Assembly (NCBI GenBank): GCA_964430565.1
Contig: CAYSFD010000005.1
Coordinates: forward strand, 100,728 to 164,727
DNA from: VBDM01 sp964430565
GTDB lineage: Bacteria; Pseudomonadota; Gammaproteobacteria; Burkholderiales; SG8-39
Reading direction: 5' to 3'
DNA: 64,000 nt
In this document: positions 36,767-45,531 of the stretch, piece by piece
How the letters are laid out: every line of letters begins with the position of its first letter
Position numbering within the stretch: position 1 is the stretch's first letter
Notes under the pieces: generated by a model
Seen by the model: only the letters and a program-made list of their open reading frames with translations
Told to the model about the DNA's origin: nothing
The model's database searches: none
Made by a program: the position numbers and the translations under genes

Positions 36767-37912
36767 TCACCGCCGGGTGGGTCCTATCGCCGAAGCCAAA
36801 AAGCGTTGCAGCTCTCCCACGATGGACTCCGTGCGAAAATCCCGTAAGACGCGCTCACGGGCGCGGCGACCCAACGCGTGCCGCAGCGCGGGATCGGTTG
36901 CGAGCCGGACCATGCAACGGGCGAGATCTTCGACGTTGCCCGCCTCGAACAGCAGCCCCGTTGCGCCCTCCTCGATCGCATCCGTCACGCCGTAGATGCG
37001 CGATCCGATCGAGGGAATCCCGCAGGCCGCCGCTTCGATCACGGTCACGCCGAAGCCCTCGCGGTAGCTCGGCAGGCAAGAAACGTCGGCCGCGGCCATG
37101 TAGCCTTCAGGGTGGTCGGTGTAATCTACGAAGCGCGCGTGGGTGGCAGCGGCACCAAGTACTTCCTCCATTCGAGTGCGGATGCCGTCCTCGTCCGGAC
37201 CCACCACGAGCAGCCGAACGTCGTGTCCTCCTGCCACGGCACGCACGAACGCCGCGGCGAGATCGAGCACCCCTTTGTCGCGGGTGAGCCTCCCGAGGTA
37301 CAGGAACACCACGGCGTCGCCGTGCAGGCCAAGCCGCTCGTGAACCGCTTTCCTCGCCTCGATGTCGGGCCGGAAGCGCAACGCGTCCACCCCAATCACC
37401 GAGCCCCTGCCTAGAACCCGGGATTTTTTTGCGCTCACCACGCCCTCGGCGATAAGAAAGTCGCGCTGCGATGGGCTGTCCACCAGGACGTGGGTTGCGC
37501 ACCCGGCGACGACACGGTCCATCAGCTTGAGGAACCAACGCGCCGCGCCGCGTCGCGTGACCCAGACCTGACCGGTGAAGGTGTGCACCCGTACCGGAAC
37601 TCGAGAGAGGAACCCGGCCAGCATCGCCAGGAGGCCGGCTTTGGGCGTGAGGGATTGAACGGCGGCGAAGCGCGATCGCCGGATCACCCGCACCAGGCGC
37701 GCGAGCGCGACCAGATCGCCCAAGGGCGAGATGCGTCGCTTGATCGGAAGCGAGATGAAATCTATCTCGGGGCCTACCGGCCGCGGTTCGCCACTGGCGA
37801 CATTTGCGATGGCGGTCACCTCATACTTTTCCTGCATGGCGGCGAGGTGCGGCGCGACGAACGCCCGCAAGGTCATCGGCGACGCCACCACGATGCAGAT
37901 TCTCGCTTTCAA
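36767..37912 (-). CDS. Glycosyltransferase family 4 (PglA-like)
   Basis: This 381-residue GT-B enzyme has KARICIVVASPMTLRAFVAP at the N-terminus and GRGSVIGVDALRFRPD near 160. AVVFLYLGRLTRDKGVLDLA is near 188, and the EX7E motif lies in PSYREGFGVTVIEAAACGIP near 275. By order it probably adds the second sugar to the lipid-linked bacillosamine, as PglA does. I use a TTG start giving MKARIC, which matches family N-termini; a GTG at 37954 would add 14 residues. Confidence 0.88.
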   Translation of the reverse strand: MKARICIVVASPMTLRAFVAPHLAAMQEKYEVTAIANVASGEPRPVGPEIDFISLPIKRRISPLGDLVALARLVRVIRRSRFAAVQSLTPKAGLLAMLAGFLSRVPVRVHTFTGQVWVTRRGAARWFLKLMDRVVAGCATHVLVDSPSQRDFLIAEGVVSAKKSRVLGRGSVIGVDALRFRPDIEARKAVHERLGLHGDAVVFLYLGRLTRDKGVLDLAAAFVRAVAGGHDVRLLVVGPDEDGIRTRMEEVLGAAATHARFVDYTDHPEGYMAAADVSCLPSYREGFGVTVIEAAACGIPSIGSRIYGVTDAIEEGATGLLFEAGNVEDLARCMVRLATDPALRHALGRRARERVLRDFRTESIVGELQRFLASAIGPTRR

Positions 37913-37959
37913 GACGCGTTCCGCGCTTCGGCCCAGGGATGCCCTGCTTTCCACGCGCC

Positions 37960-38904
37960 TCAGCGGCTCTGTTTCCAGTTGCGGACCAGTTCGCGCAGAC
38001 CTGCTTCGAAGCTCACTGCGGGATCATAGGCAAGCTCTTGCTTGATCCGGTCCGACGCATAGCTGGCGTGTTGGGTCAGCGCGTCAAGATTGCGATGGGA
38101 AAGGGGCATTCCAGGCAGCTTTCCAAGAATGCTTGCGAGAATCCGCAGCGGTGCCTCCGGCAACCGAAGGGCGGGGCGCCGAACGCCGATTTCGTCGGCG
38201 ACGATCGCAACCAGATACTCTATCGGCATCTGGTCCGAAACGTTGTAGATGCGGCCCGCAGCGCCGTCGCAGCTGCCGCAAAGGACCAGCGCGGTGGCGA
38301 CGTTGTCCACGTGGACATAATTCATCGTCGCCTGCGCGCGTCCGACAAAGCAGAACAGACCGCGATCGATCATCGCAAACAGCTTGAAGAGCGACGTTCC
38401 CGGCATCCCGATTCCGAAGATATTCGACGGACGCAGGATGGCCACCCCATATCCTCCGGAGGCCGCGGCAGTTCGCACCAGAGCCTCCGATTCGGCTTTG
38501 GTCCCGCCGTACACGCTATCCGGTTGTAGCGGGCTGTTCTCGATGATTCTGCCGGAACGAACCGCCCCATATACCGCAGCGCTGCTCAGGTGCACCCAGC
38601 GGCCGATCCTGCCGGCTGCGAGCCGCACGAGGGTGTGGGTGCCTTCGATATTGGTCGCTTTCATCCTGCGCTCGTCGTAAATTTCGGCGGCGCAGTGGTA
38701 GAGCACATCCGCGCCGGCGACGAAATCCGCGGGAACCCCCTCTGGCTGCGCAAGGGTCCCTCGAAAAGCCCGGACCGCGGGCAATCGACAGACCGCCGCT
38801 CCGGGATCGCGGACCAGCACGCGCACTGTGTCGCCCCGCGCAAGATGCCTTCGCACCAGGGTGGTGCCGACAAAGCCGGTGGCGCCGGTAACGGCTATTT
38901 CCAT
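37960..38904 (-). CDS. NAD-dependent epimerase/dehydratase (extended SDR)
   Basis: This 314-residue SDR has the NAD motif VTGATGFVGTTL at 5-16 and ILRPSNIFGIGMPG near 155. The active-site serine-tyrosine-lysine set is in LSSAAVYG and VYGGTKAES. It probably epimerises or reduces a nucleotide sugar for this operon. The substrate is not evident, and UDP-glucose 4-epimerase-like action is one option. It starts directly after the YdcF-like stop. Confidence 0.85.
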   Translation of the reverse strand: MEIAVTGATGFVGTTLVRRHLARGDTVRVLVRDPGAAVCRLPAVRAFRGTLAQPEGVPADFVAGADVLYHCAAEIYDERRMKATNIEGTHTLVRLAAGRIGRWVHLSSAAVYGAVRSGRIIENSPLQPDSVYGGTKAESEALVRTAAASGGYGVAILRPSNIFGIGMPGTSLFKLFAMIDRGLFCFVGRAQATMNYVHVDNVATALVLCGSCDGAAGRIYNVSDQMPIEYLVAIVADEIGVRRPALRLPEAPLRILASILGKLPGMPLSHRNLDALTQHASYASDRIKQELAYDPAVSFEAGLRELVRNWKQSR

Positions 38905-39552
38905 TTAGTTTCCGTCCTGGCGCTCGGCAGCGGATGTGTATCGTCCGCCGGCGAGGAAAAACGCGATCTTGAGCGTTTCGAGCACGACGTTTCTGGCGAC
39001 GTCCTGGTTCGTCCACCAGCGCCGCGGGTAGGGTTCGCGGGGGTCGGCGACCACGATGACACGAACCTGAGGCAGAACGCTGCGGAAAATCATCTTCACC
39101 CGGCGCACGTGGTAGGGCGAGGTGACGACGAGCAGGGTGCGCCGCGGACCCAAGGACAAACCGCGCGCGGCAACCACCTCCTCCACGGTGCTGACGAATC
39201 CGCTCCCATGCACGCGGATGCGGTCTTTGGGCACGCCTTTCCTGACGAGTATCTCCTCATAGAGCTGTTCCTGGGGCGGAAACGGGATGCCCATTTCCTC
39301 GAGCAGCTTCTGGCTGTGGCTGTGAGCGGGCCTTGGTACATATACGACCGGAGCGAGCCCCCTGGAAAACAGCTCGGCGGCTTGCAACGCCCGGGAAGGC
39401 TCGCCGGAGAGAAGCAGTATCGCGTCCGCCGCCTCCGGGCGCTCGTCGATGAACAGCCATTCGGTCGCGAACAGCAGAAACAAAGCGCCTCCGGCTGCGG
39501 CGAAAATGGCAAAACCCGCAACGATCCAGGCGCAGCGCGAAGTGCCTTTCAT
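38905..39552 (-). CDS. YdcF-family (DUF218) membrane-anchored protein
   Basis: The 215 residues have one N-terminal transmembrane helix (about 9-30) and a DUF218 domain. The domain contains DAILLLSGEPSRALQAAELF near 43, STVEEVVAARGL near 121 and LLVVTSPYHVRRVKMIFR near 141. Such proteins (ElyC/SanA-related) act in the envelope, some on undecaprenyl-linked cell-wall precursors. Mechanism is unknown. It overlaps the GT2 gene by ATGA, so a role in handling the lipid-linked glycan made here is reasonable but inferred. Confidence 0.85.
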   Translation of the reverse strand: MKGTSRCAWIVAGFAIFAAAGGALFLLFATEWLFIDERPEAADAILLLSGEPSRALQAAELFSRGLAPVVYVPRPAHSHSQKLLEEMGIPFPPQEQLYEEILVRKGVPKDRIRVHGSGFVSTVEEVVAARGLSLGPRRTLLVVTSPYHVRRVKMIFRSVLPQVRVIVVADPREPYPRRWWTNQDVARNVVLETLKIAFFLAGGRYTSAAERQDGN

Positions 39553-40457
39553 CGCGGCTTCCGCGTGAGCGTCCAGCGAACGCCGTCCCGCAACCCGAGC
39601 AAATACCCGATGATCGGGGAGGGCGTCCGCGCCCGCACAGCCTGGTGCCCTGCCTCCAGCAGCAGGCCGGCCAGAAGCAGCAGCATGGTGAGAGGACTAC
39701 CGGCGGCCCGCCGCTTCTTGTAGAAGACCAGAAATTCCCGAAGCTTGCGGCGCTGCCGCGATCCGAGCACCGCGCGGTTCAGCGGCGACATCCGGTGCTC
39801 GAGACGCGCGTTGGGATTGATGAAGAAGCGCTCGCCGAACCGCTGTGCGGCGCGGGTGGAGAAGTCGATATCCTCGAGCATGAAAAAGTCGTTCTCCACG
39901 TCGAACCTGACGGCCACAAAGACCTCGCGGCGGTACGCGGAAAGGCCCCCGCTCAGGTAGTCGCTCGGGATGAGCGGCAGACCCCTGCCGCTTGTGACAC
40001 CGTGCACGCCGACGCGAACGTCGCGGAAGATGCCGCGGTGAAAGAAATGGAACATCCGCACGTAGCCGGCAGGCAACGGGGGCAGGTTGGTCACCACACC
40101 ACAGCAGCCCAGCATGCCCGGCGTGTCGAGGAAGCCCCGCTCGATCTGCGCAACGTAGTCCGGCTCGAGGACAACGTCGTCCTCCAGAAAGCAGACGAGG
40201 TCGCCGCGCGCGCGCCGGACCGCCTCGGCTTTCGCCGGCACCAGACCGCGTATGCCGCTGTCGTGCACGTAGCTCAGAAGGCTGCGCAGCGGCGAACCCT
40301 CGAGCGCGGCTTCCACGGCGGTGCGCGAGGCGTCGTCCAGGCTCTGGTCCACGATCAGCAGTTCGTCCGGAAGACGTTGCTGGTTGCGGATCGATGTCAC
40401 GGCCCGCGCCAGATCGGCCGGGCGATTTTTCGTCGGGATGACCGCCGTGATCAGCAC
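39549..40457 (-). CDS. Glycosyltransferase family 2
   Basis: This 302-residue GT-A glycosyltransferase has ITAVIPTKNRPADLARAVTS at 3-22, LIVDQSLDD, the metal-binding acidic motif LVCFLEDDVVLEPDYV near 91, and SGGLSAYRREVF and LEDIDFSTRA toward the acceptor side. A hydrophobic C-terminal stretch (about 258-275) may touch the membrane. The GTG start overlaps the upstream stop by 7 bases; longer upstream frames match nothing. Donor sugar unknown. Confidence 0.88.
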   Translation of the reverse strand: MLITAVIPTKNRPADLARAVTSIRNQQRLPDELLIVDQSLDDASRTAVEAALEGSPLRSLLSYVHDSGIRGLVPAKAEAVRRARGDLVCFLEDDVVLEPDYVAQIERGFLDTPGMLGCCGVVTNLPPLPAGYVRMFHFFHRGIFRDVRVGVHGVTSGRGLPLIPSDYLSGGLSAYRREVFVAVRFDVENDFFMLEDIDFSTRAAQRFGERFFINPNARLEHRMSPLNRAVLGSRQRRKLREFLVFYKKRRAAGSPLTMLLLLAGLLLEAGHQAVRARTPSPIIGYLLGLRDGVRWTLTRKPR

Positions 40458-42145
40458 GCGAGCACCACTCTCGCCATCTCGGCGATGCCCGTCTCGTCGG
40501 GGGTCCGCAGATAGCTGCCGCCATAGCTGCGCGCCGCGCTGCGCAAATGTTCGATCTCGTCGGGCGGCATGGCCGCGAGGCGCTCGATGACGGCGACCAG
40601 CTCTTGCGCGTTTGCCGCGCCGAACCGGCACGCGATACCATGGTCCACCGGATCTCCGCTCGGGACATCGCCGATGTCGAAAAAGACGGGAATGCGCCCG
40701 TAGCGCATGCCTTCCAAGGCGACCGTGGAGGAGCTATAGACGATGAACGAGACCCGCCCGATATCCTCGGACAGCGTTCTTCCTTTGGACAGCTCAACGC
40801 TTCCCTCCCATTGGATCTGGTCGAACAGGTCGTCCACGGCCATTGTCGGATGACGGCGGATGATGAACGGCAGAGGCAGGCGCCGGGCGGCGAACGCGGT
40901 GGCCTGCATCAGTGCCCACGCCTCGGCGCGAATCGAAGAGAGCGTAACGAGTACAGCCGGTTGCGCAGCGTCGCCGAGGTGGCCGTCCATGGTCCGTAGC
41001 GCTACGCCGGTGGTGATGCGCCCCGCGAGGCCGGGGAGGCGGCCAGCCAGCCACTTCGCCGTGACCTCCCCGCAGGTGACGATACGGTCCGGCAGGTCGC
41101 GTCCGCCTGCGGGATCGCGCTCGAGCCGAAAGGCCAGATGGCGTGGGGTAATCGAGGAGTGTTGATAGCCGATCGAGCGGCGCACGCCCTGTTTACGACA
41201 GGCGGCCACAAGGTGTTTTTCCCATGTGCGGCACTCGAACGGAAACATCACCGTTTGCGGTCGCAGCCTGTGCACCATCGTGGAAAACGCGCGACGGCAC
41301 AACTCCAGCATCATTGGTTCCCCGCGCGCGATCTCGCATCCGGACAGGTACTCGGCAAGCAACGCATGGTCGGGGTCCGAGAATTCAAATGCAGGTCTCC
41401 GGCGTGTCACGGCGCAGGCGACGGCGTCGAGCGCCGTGTGCAGCAGGTCTTGCCATGAGACGAACGACTCCATCGGGAAGGCTCGGGCATTCCGCGGAAA
41501 GCGCACACGCCAGCCTTCCGCGAGAAAAACGGTGACTACTGGCGCAAGGCCGCCGAGGTGCTCGGCGAATCGTCCGAAATAGACATCGGGACATCCCTCG
41601 GCCGGCGCGGCGCCGAGCGTGAATATGAGGACGCGGGGATCGGAAACGACTCGCGGCGCCGCTGCCGCGCGCAGCGCCGATCGCGCGAACCGCAGCCAGG
41701 CGCCAATGCCTGGCCGGCGCTTGGTCCGCGCCGCGTGCGCTTGCAGGAAAAGGGCCGCGAACAGGCGGTTGGTGCCAGCGTCGGTCGCCAGGACGAAAAC
41801 CCGGGCAGCGGACTCGCTGCGGGTGAGCGCGAGCAGCAGGAACACGAGCTGCACGTCTTCGTATTCTGGAACCGACAGCGGGACGCGCGCGGTGTAGGCA
41901 AAGCGGCCTGCCGGATCGCTTTCGGCCGCCGCCCGGAAAAAGCGGTCGCCTTCCCGTCCAGCTTCGGGACGCAGTTCCGCAATCCCGAGCAGGTCGCGGT
42001 GCCCCCGCGTCTGGCTGAGAGTCCCGATGCGGCTCAGGACGGGTGCTGGAGTGCGGCTGCGACCGCAGACGGCGAACACGGCGTTCGCCGTCTGCGACAG
42101 GTCGTCGAGGAAGGCGCCTTCTGTCGATAGCAGGCGCACCTGCAT
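40451..42145 (-). CDS. Large surface-carbohydrate biosynthesis protein of unknown activity (GT-B-like)
   Basis: I cannot name this 564-residue protein firmly. The C-terminal half looks like a GT-B or CDP-glycerol/KpsC-type fold. It has TVMFPFECRTWEKHLVAACR near 310, SIGYQHSSITPRHLAF near 335 and FIVYSSSTVALEGMRYGRIP near 475, the last like donor-site loops where Ser-Ser-Ser-Thr-x-x-x-E binds phosphate. The N-terminal third has no familiar motif. No signal peptide or membrane helix is seen. It lies between the radical SAM and GT2 genes and overlaps the latter, so it acts in the same glycan pathway. It resembles proteins annotated only as surface carbohydrate biosynthesis. Confidence 0.75.
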   Translation of the reverse strand: MQVRLLSTEGAFLDDLSQTANAVFAVCGRSRTPAPVLSRIGTLSQTRGHRDLLGIAELRPEAGREGDRFFRAAAESDPAGRFAYTARVPLSVPEYEDVQLVFLLLALTRSESAARVFVLATDAGTNRLFAALFLQAHAARTKRRPGIGAWLRFARSALRAAAAPRVVSDPRVLIFTLGAAPAEGCPDVYFGRFAEHLGGLAPVVTVFLAEGWRVRFPRNARAFPMESFVSWQDLLHTALDAVACAVTRRRPAFEFSDPDHALLAEYLSGCEIARGEPMMLELCRRAFSTMVHRLRPQTVMFPFECRTWEKHLVAACRKQGVRRSIGYQHSSITPRHLAFRLERDPAGGRDLPDRIVTCGEVTAKWLAGRLPGLAGRITTGVALRTMDGHLGDAAQPAVLVTLSSIRAEAWALMQATAFAARRLPLPFIIRRHPTMAVDDLFDQIQWEGSVELSKGRTLSEDIGRVSFIVYSSSTVALEGMRYGRIPVFFDIGDVPSGDPVDHGIACRFGAANAQELVAVIERLAAMPPDEIEHLRSAARSYGGSYLRTPDETGIAEMARVVLAC

Positions 42146-42161
42146 TTGCCGGGCCTGGGCG

Positions 42162-43292
42162 TTACGCGCCGCCTTGCCCGCGGTAGCGGTCGCTGAGGCG
42201 TTCCGCTTCGAGTTGCTTTCCGTCCGCGAGATTGTAGAGGTCCGTGTTCGACAGCTTCACGGCTTCCTCGGGCGGCAAGTTGTGACGGTTGGTGTAAACC
42301 AATGCGTCTGCGTGCGGCAGCAACTGGTCGCACTGGTCGCAGTACGGGAACAACCCGAATTCCTTGGAGCGATGGGCGTAGCGCAGCAGGCGGTATTTCG
42401 GTCCGTTGAGGATCTCCAGAATGGATTGCTGGAAAGCATTCCCGAGGATGATCTGGTTGTTGTAGTCGTAGCAGCAGGGGACGACCTCTCCGTTCCACTG
42501 GATCTGCAGCGGTCCGTTTTCAGGGCGGCCGCAGCTGTTCTTGATTGCGAGGTCTTCCTGGCGGTGCCGGTAGTCGCGACCATCGCCGTAGTTGTGCGGC
42601 TTCCAGATTTCTATCGCGTCGACCTTTGGCTCCCAGAACTCCCTGAACGCACGCGTGTCGCTCTTGTTCTCGGGCAACTCCAGGTAGGAAATCTGGATCT
42701 TCGTTTTCGCGCCCATTTCTTCCCGCAGCCGCAGGAATTCCATGAGGCCCTTCATCGTGCGGTTGAAGTCGAGTCCCTGCATGACGGCGTTGTAAGTCTC
42801 CGGCTGCATGCCGTAGAAGCTGATTCGCATTTCGTCCAGTCCGGCCGCCAGCAGGCTGCGCGCGCGCTTACTGTTGAGCGCGGAACCGTTGGAAATAGTG
42901 TAGGTGGCAAGCCCCTTCGCCTTCGCATAGGCGATCTTCTTCTCGAGCTGCCTGTCGAGCATCGGTTCGCCGAAACCCTGCAGCACGACCTGCTTTGCGC
43001 CCAAGACGACGATCTCGTCAATGCTCTTCTCGTACTTGGCCTGGTCCATGATGCCGTGCTCGCGGCCGTGTTCGTGCTTGTCGCGCGGGCACATGATGCA
43101 GGTCGCATTGCAGTGGTCGGTGACTTCATAACGGACTTCGGGATGCAGCAGCCGCGTGATCGGTACATCCACGGGGATCGCCCTGAGCTTCGCGGAGACG
43201 CGGTCGGCTGGTAGGGCGACACTTCCGTCGTTGAGGAGACGTTCGTCGCTGTAACGGTCAGCCTGCTTGATCGGTATGATGACGGACGACAT
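42162..43292 (-). CDS. Radical SAM/SPASM-type protein
   Basis: This 376-residue protein has the radical SAM cluster motif CNATCIMC near 62-69 (C-x3-C-x2-C) and GFGEPMLD near 107. A C-terminal cysteine region fits a SPASM-like auxiliary cluster: CGRP near 255, VPCCYDYNN near 272, then CDQCDQLLP near 321. Such enzymes do radical chemistry on sugars, peptides or cofactors; the substrate here is unknown. In a glycan operon, deoxygenation, epimerisation or methylation of a sugar is possible. Start ATG 43292. Confidence 0.87.
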   Translation of the reverse strand: MSSVIIPIKQADRYSDERLLNDGSVALPADRVSAKLRAIPVDVPITRLLHPEVRYEVTDHCNATCIMCPRDKHEHGREHGIMDQAKYEKSIDEIVVLGAKQVVLQGFGEPMLDRQLEKKIAYAKAKGLATYTISNGSALNSKRARSLLAAGLDEMRISFYGMQPETYNAVMQGLDFNRTMKGLMEFLRLREEMGAKTKIQISYLELPENKSDTRAFREFWEPKVDAIEIWKPHNYGDGRDYRHRQEDLAIKNSCGRPENGPLQIQWNGEVVPCCYDYNNQIILGNAFQQSILEILNGPKYRLLRYAHRSKEFGLFPYCDQCDQLLPHADALVYTNRHNLPPEEAVKLSNTDLYNLADGKQLEAERLSDRYRGQGGA

Positions 43293-43391
43293 GGGAAGTC
43301 CCTAGGGGCAAAATGCCCAAGAAACACGGGATTATAGCGTGCACCGCTGTGACCACCAACTGCGCCGCAGAGCGTTGTGGTGACTTGTGAG

Positions 43392-44393
43392 TCACTCAAC
43401 GTTGCCGACGCGACGCCCACCGCTTGCCCAGCCGCCGACGGTGGGGAACAAGGCTCGGTGCATTCGGTAGAAGAAATGCGAAAGCCAGCCCCGGCCCCGA
43501 AAATGCGGCAGGTAGGCGGACAGCGGTATCTGCGAGCGCAACCGCGTGGTGACCGTCTCGGCTGCACCGCGATCGAGAAGGTCGCGGTTCGGCTCGAAGA
43601 GCTCGAGCGCATAGTCCAGATAGCCATAGAGAAGACATACCGACAGCGCGCGCAGCAGCTTCGAGCTGCGCGCCGCGTGATTCTCGATGGCGCCAAGCTG
43701 GCGCTGGAAACTCTCTTCTGTTTTCAGGTAGAGCGCGTCGCCAAACACCAACTGGCCCTTGGGCCCGCCATAGCGCGCTCCGACGGTACGCTTCCAGTAG
43801 CTTGGCCTCAGATCGAAGAGTTGAAAGCCGAGTCCGCGCAGGAACTCATCTACCGCGCCGAAGAGAGGTTGGTCCCGATACAGTGGAGCGAATGAGACCT
43901 CGACTTCGGCTCCAAAGATCGAACGTGAGAGCGTTTCGCGACCACCTTCCAGAATTGGAAGCTCCGCGCCCTGTGTGTCGATCTTGATGAAATCGGGGTC
44001 AGGGACATCATGGACGGGGAGGATGCGGTCCAGGGCATCCGCTTGCAACGGAAGTCGGCGCACCACTTCGTAGCGCCCGGGGTCGGGAAAGCGATTGAGA
44101 AACTCCCAATTGGGTTCGAACAGTGAGGAGGTTCCGGGTACGCGCGCCACGTTGAGACGCAGAGCGGTTGGTTTCGCGTGCAACGCGGTGTTGATGTAGT
44201 AAGCCCTGTTTGGGTCCGCTCCTGCCGCGAGCCGCGCGTGCTCTTCCGGATCCGGCTCGAACCCGATTACCCGCAGATGGGGGCGCGCCGGCTTCCAGTT
44301 GGGCTGCAGGCCGCCGCGTGCGCCAACGTCGATGAGCGTCAGCGGATGTTCCGCGTAGCGTTCATGAAGAAGGGGGCCGAAGAAAATGTCCAC
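43392..44393 (-). CDS. FkbM-family methyltransferase
   Basis: The 333 residues show a SAM-binding motif LTLIDVGARGGLQPNW near 18, with Gly-Ala-Arg-Gly-Gly in place of GANIG, and VIGFEPDPEEHARLAAG. The FkbM signature is PDFIKIDTQGAELPILEGG near 132. About 90 extra C-terminal residues rich in aromatic and Leu follow the fold. It probably O-methylates a sugar. The start is GTG. It is the 5'-most gene of the minus-strand glycan operon, divergent from the PhyH-like gene. Confidence 0.85.
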   Translation of the reverse strand: MDIFFGPLLHERYAEHPLTLIDVGARGGLQPNWKPARPHLRVIGFEPDPEEHARLAAGADPNRAYYINTALHAKPTALRLNVARVPGTSSLFEPNWEFLNRFPDPGRYEVVRRLPLQADALDRILPVHDVPDPDFIKIDTQGAELPILEGGRETLSRSIFGAEVEVSFAPLYRDQPLFGAVDEFLRGLGFQLFDLRPSYWKRTVGARYGGPKGQLVFGDALYLKTEESFQRQLGAIENHAARSSKLLRALSVCLLYGYLDYALELFEPNRDLLDRGAAETVTTRLRSQIPLSAYLPHFRGRGWLSHFFYRMHRALFPTVGGWASGGRRVGNVE

Positions 44394-44439
44394 GGAGTAA
44401 TGATGAGGCAGGGCTGAGGGCCTATCAGTGAGTCGCTAG

Positions 44440-44445
44440 TATAAT
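44440..44445 (+). promoter_or_regulatory. Candidate -10 element of the PhyH-like gene
   Basis: TATAAT lies 34 bases before the PhyH-like ATG in the divergent gap. The same AT-rich word reads TATACT on the other strand and could serve the FkbM gene. No clear -35 box is seen for either. Confidence 0.35.
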
Positions 44446-44479
44446 CAACCCCGGTCATCTCAACAAAAGGCAGGGGATC

Positions 44480-45463
44480 ATGTTGCTTGGCAGTGGCGGG
44501 TTCACGGTTCGTCAGCCCGGACTCCTCTACCGCGTTGCGAGCCGCATTGTCTACCACGATAGTTACGCCAAACGCCGGCTGATCCCGCCGCTCTCCGCGC
44601 AGCAGCGCACGCTGATCGAACAGCTGCGCGATGAAGGCTGCATCGTGCTCGAGAACTACCTTTCCAGCACGCTGCTATCCGGTTTGCAGCACGAGTTCGA
44701 AACCGCCCTGCGCGCCCTGAAGTTCGATACGCCGTGTCTCGCACAGACGCGCGTCGATCGCGTTCGTCACGCGGCGCTAATCGACAATTTCATGTACGGT
44801 TCGCCGCAGCAGTTCAAGGCTCAGGGTGTCGCCTTTGACCTGGAGGAAGCCAAGGATTACGAGCAGGTTTTGCGTGAGTTCAACCCGTCCACCCTGACGG
44901 CGTATCCGCTCGGGTATTCACAGGCCTTCCGGGACGTTTGGCTCGACCCGTTCCTCCTCGGACTCGTGAGCGGGTGCTTGGGAATGGTTCCGAAGCTGTC
45001 AGAAGCGTACGTGCGCCGTAATTTTCCGGCCCCGTACCGCACGATGAATCATTTCTGGCACCGCGATCTCAACTCGCCGTCCCATCTGCTGAAGATCTTT
45101 TTCTTTTTCACCGATTGCGGGCGCGACACGGGGCCGCATGAGTTCATCAGGGAGAGCCACCGGCGGCTCGACGTGTTGAACGGGCGGCGCTATTTCACCG
45201 ACGAAGAGATCGACCGGGCGCACCCTGTCGGCGACCCGCGGCGGCTGGTCAGCGAGGTCAAAGCCGGGACCGTGGTAATTGAGGATACGCGGGGTTTGCA
45301 CCGCGCACGGATGCCGCAGACGGGTTTCCGCGACCTGGGGTACGCCATTTTCACGCCGTTGCGGCCGTATTACCCCCACCGCAACTACGAGTTCCCCCGC
45401 TCGGCGCATGAGCAGTACTCGGAATTCCAGCGAGCCTTCATACCAGAGGCGATGTTGCTCTGA
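44480..45463 (+). CDS. Phytanoyl-CoA dioxygenase (PhyH)-family Fe(II)/2-oxoglutarate oxygenase
   Basis: This 327-residue protein has the iron-binding HxD in HFWHRDLNSPSHLLKIFFF near 192-210. The distal histidine and 2-oxoglutarate arginine lie in EDTRGLHRARMP near 268. GPHEFIRESHRR between them is typical of the family. It would hydroxylate or otherwise oxidise a small substrate or sugar-lipid, using O2. AGGGG shortly upstream supports ATG 44480. It is the only plus-strand gene between 31.3 and 64 kb and is isolated among glycan-tailoring genes. Confidence 0.87.
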   Translation: MLLGSGGFTVRQPGLLYRVASRIVYHDSYAKRRLIPPLSAQQRTLIEQLRDEGCIVLENYLSSTLLSGLQHEFETALRALKFDTPCLAQTRVDRVRHAALIDNFMYGSPQQFKAQGVAFDLEEAKDYEQVLREFNPSTLTAYPLGYSQAFRDVWLDPFLLGLVSGCLGMVPKLSEAYVRRNFPAPYRTMNHFWHRDLNSPSHLLKIFFFFTDCGRDTGPHEFIRESHRRLDVLNGRRYFTDEEIDRAHPVGDPRRLVSEVKAGTVVIEDTRGLHRARMPQTGFRDLGYAIFTPLRPYYPHRNYEFPRSAHEQYSEFQRAFIPEAMLL

Positions 45464-45531
45464 CCGAGAGTTCCTCGCGGGCTAGTAGCTCCCGTCACGT
45501 TGAAACGCCCCGTGCGTCGTCGGGTTTTGGG

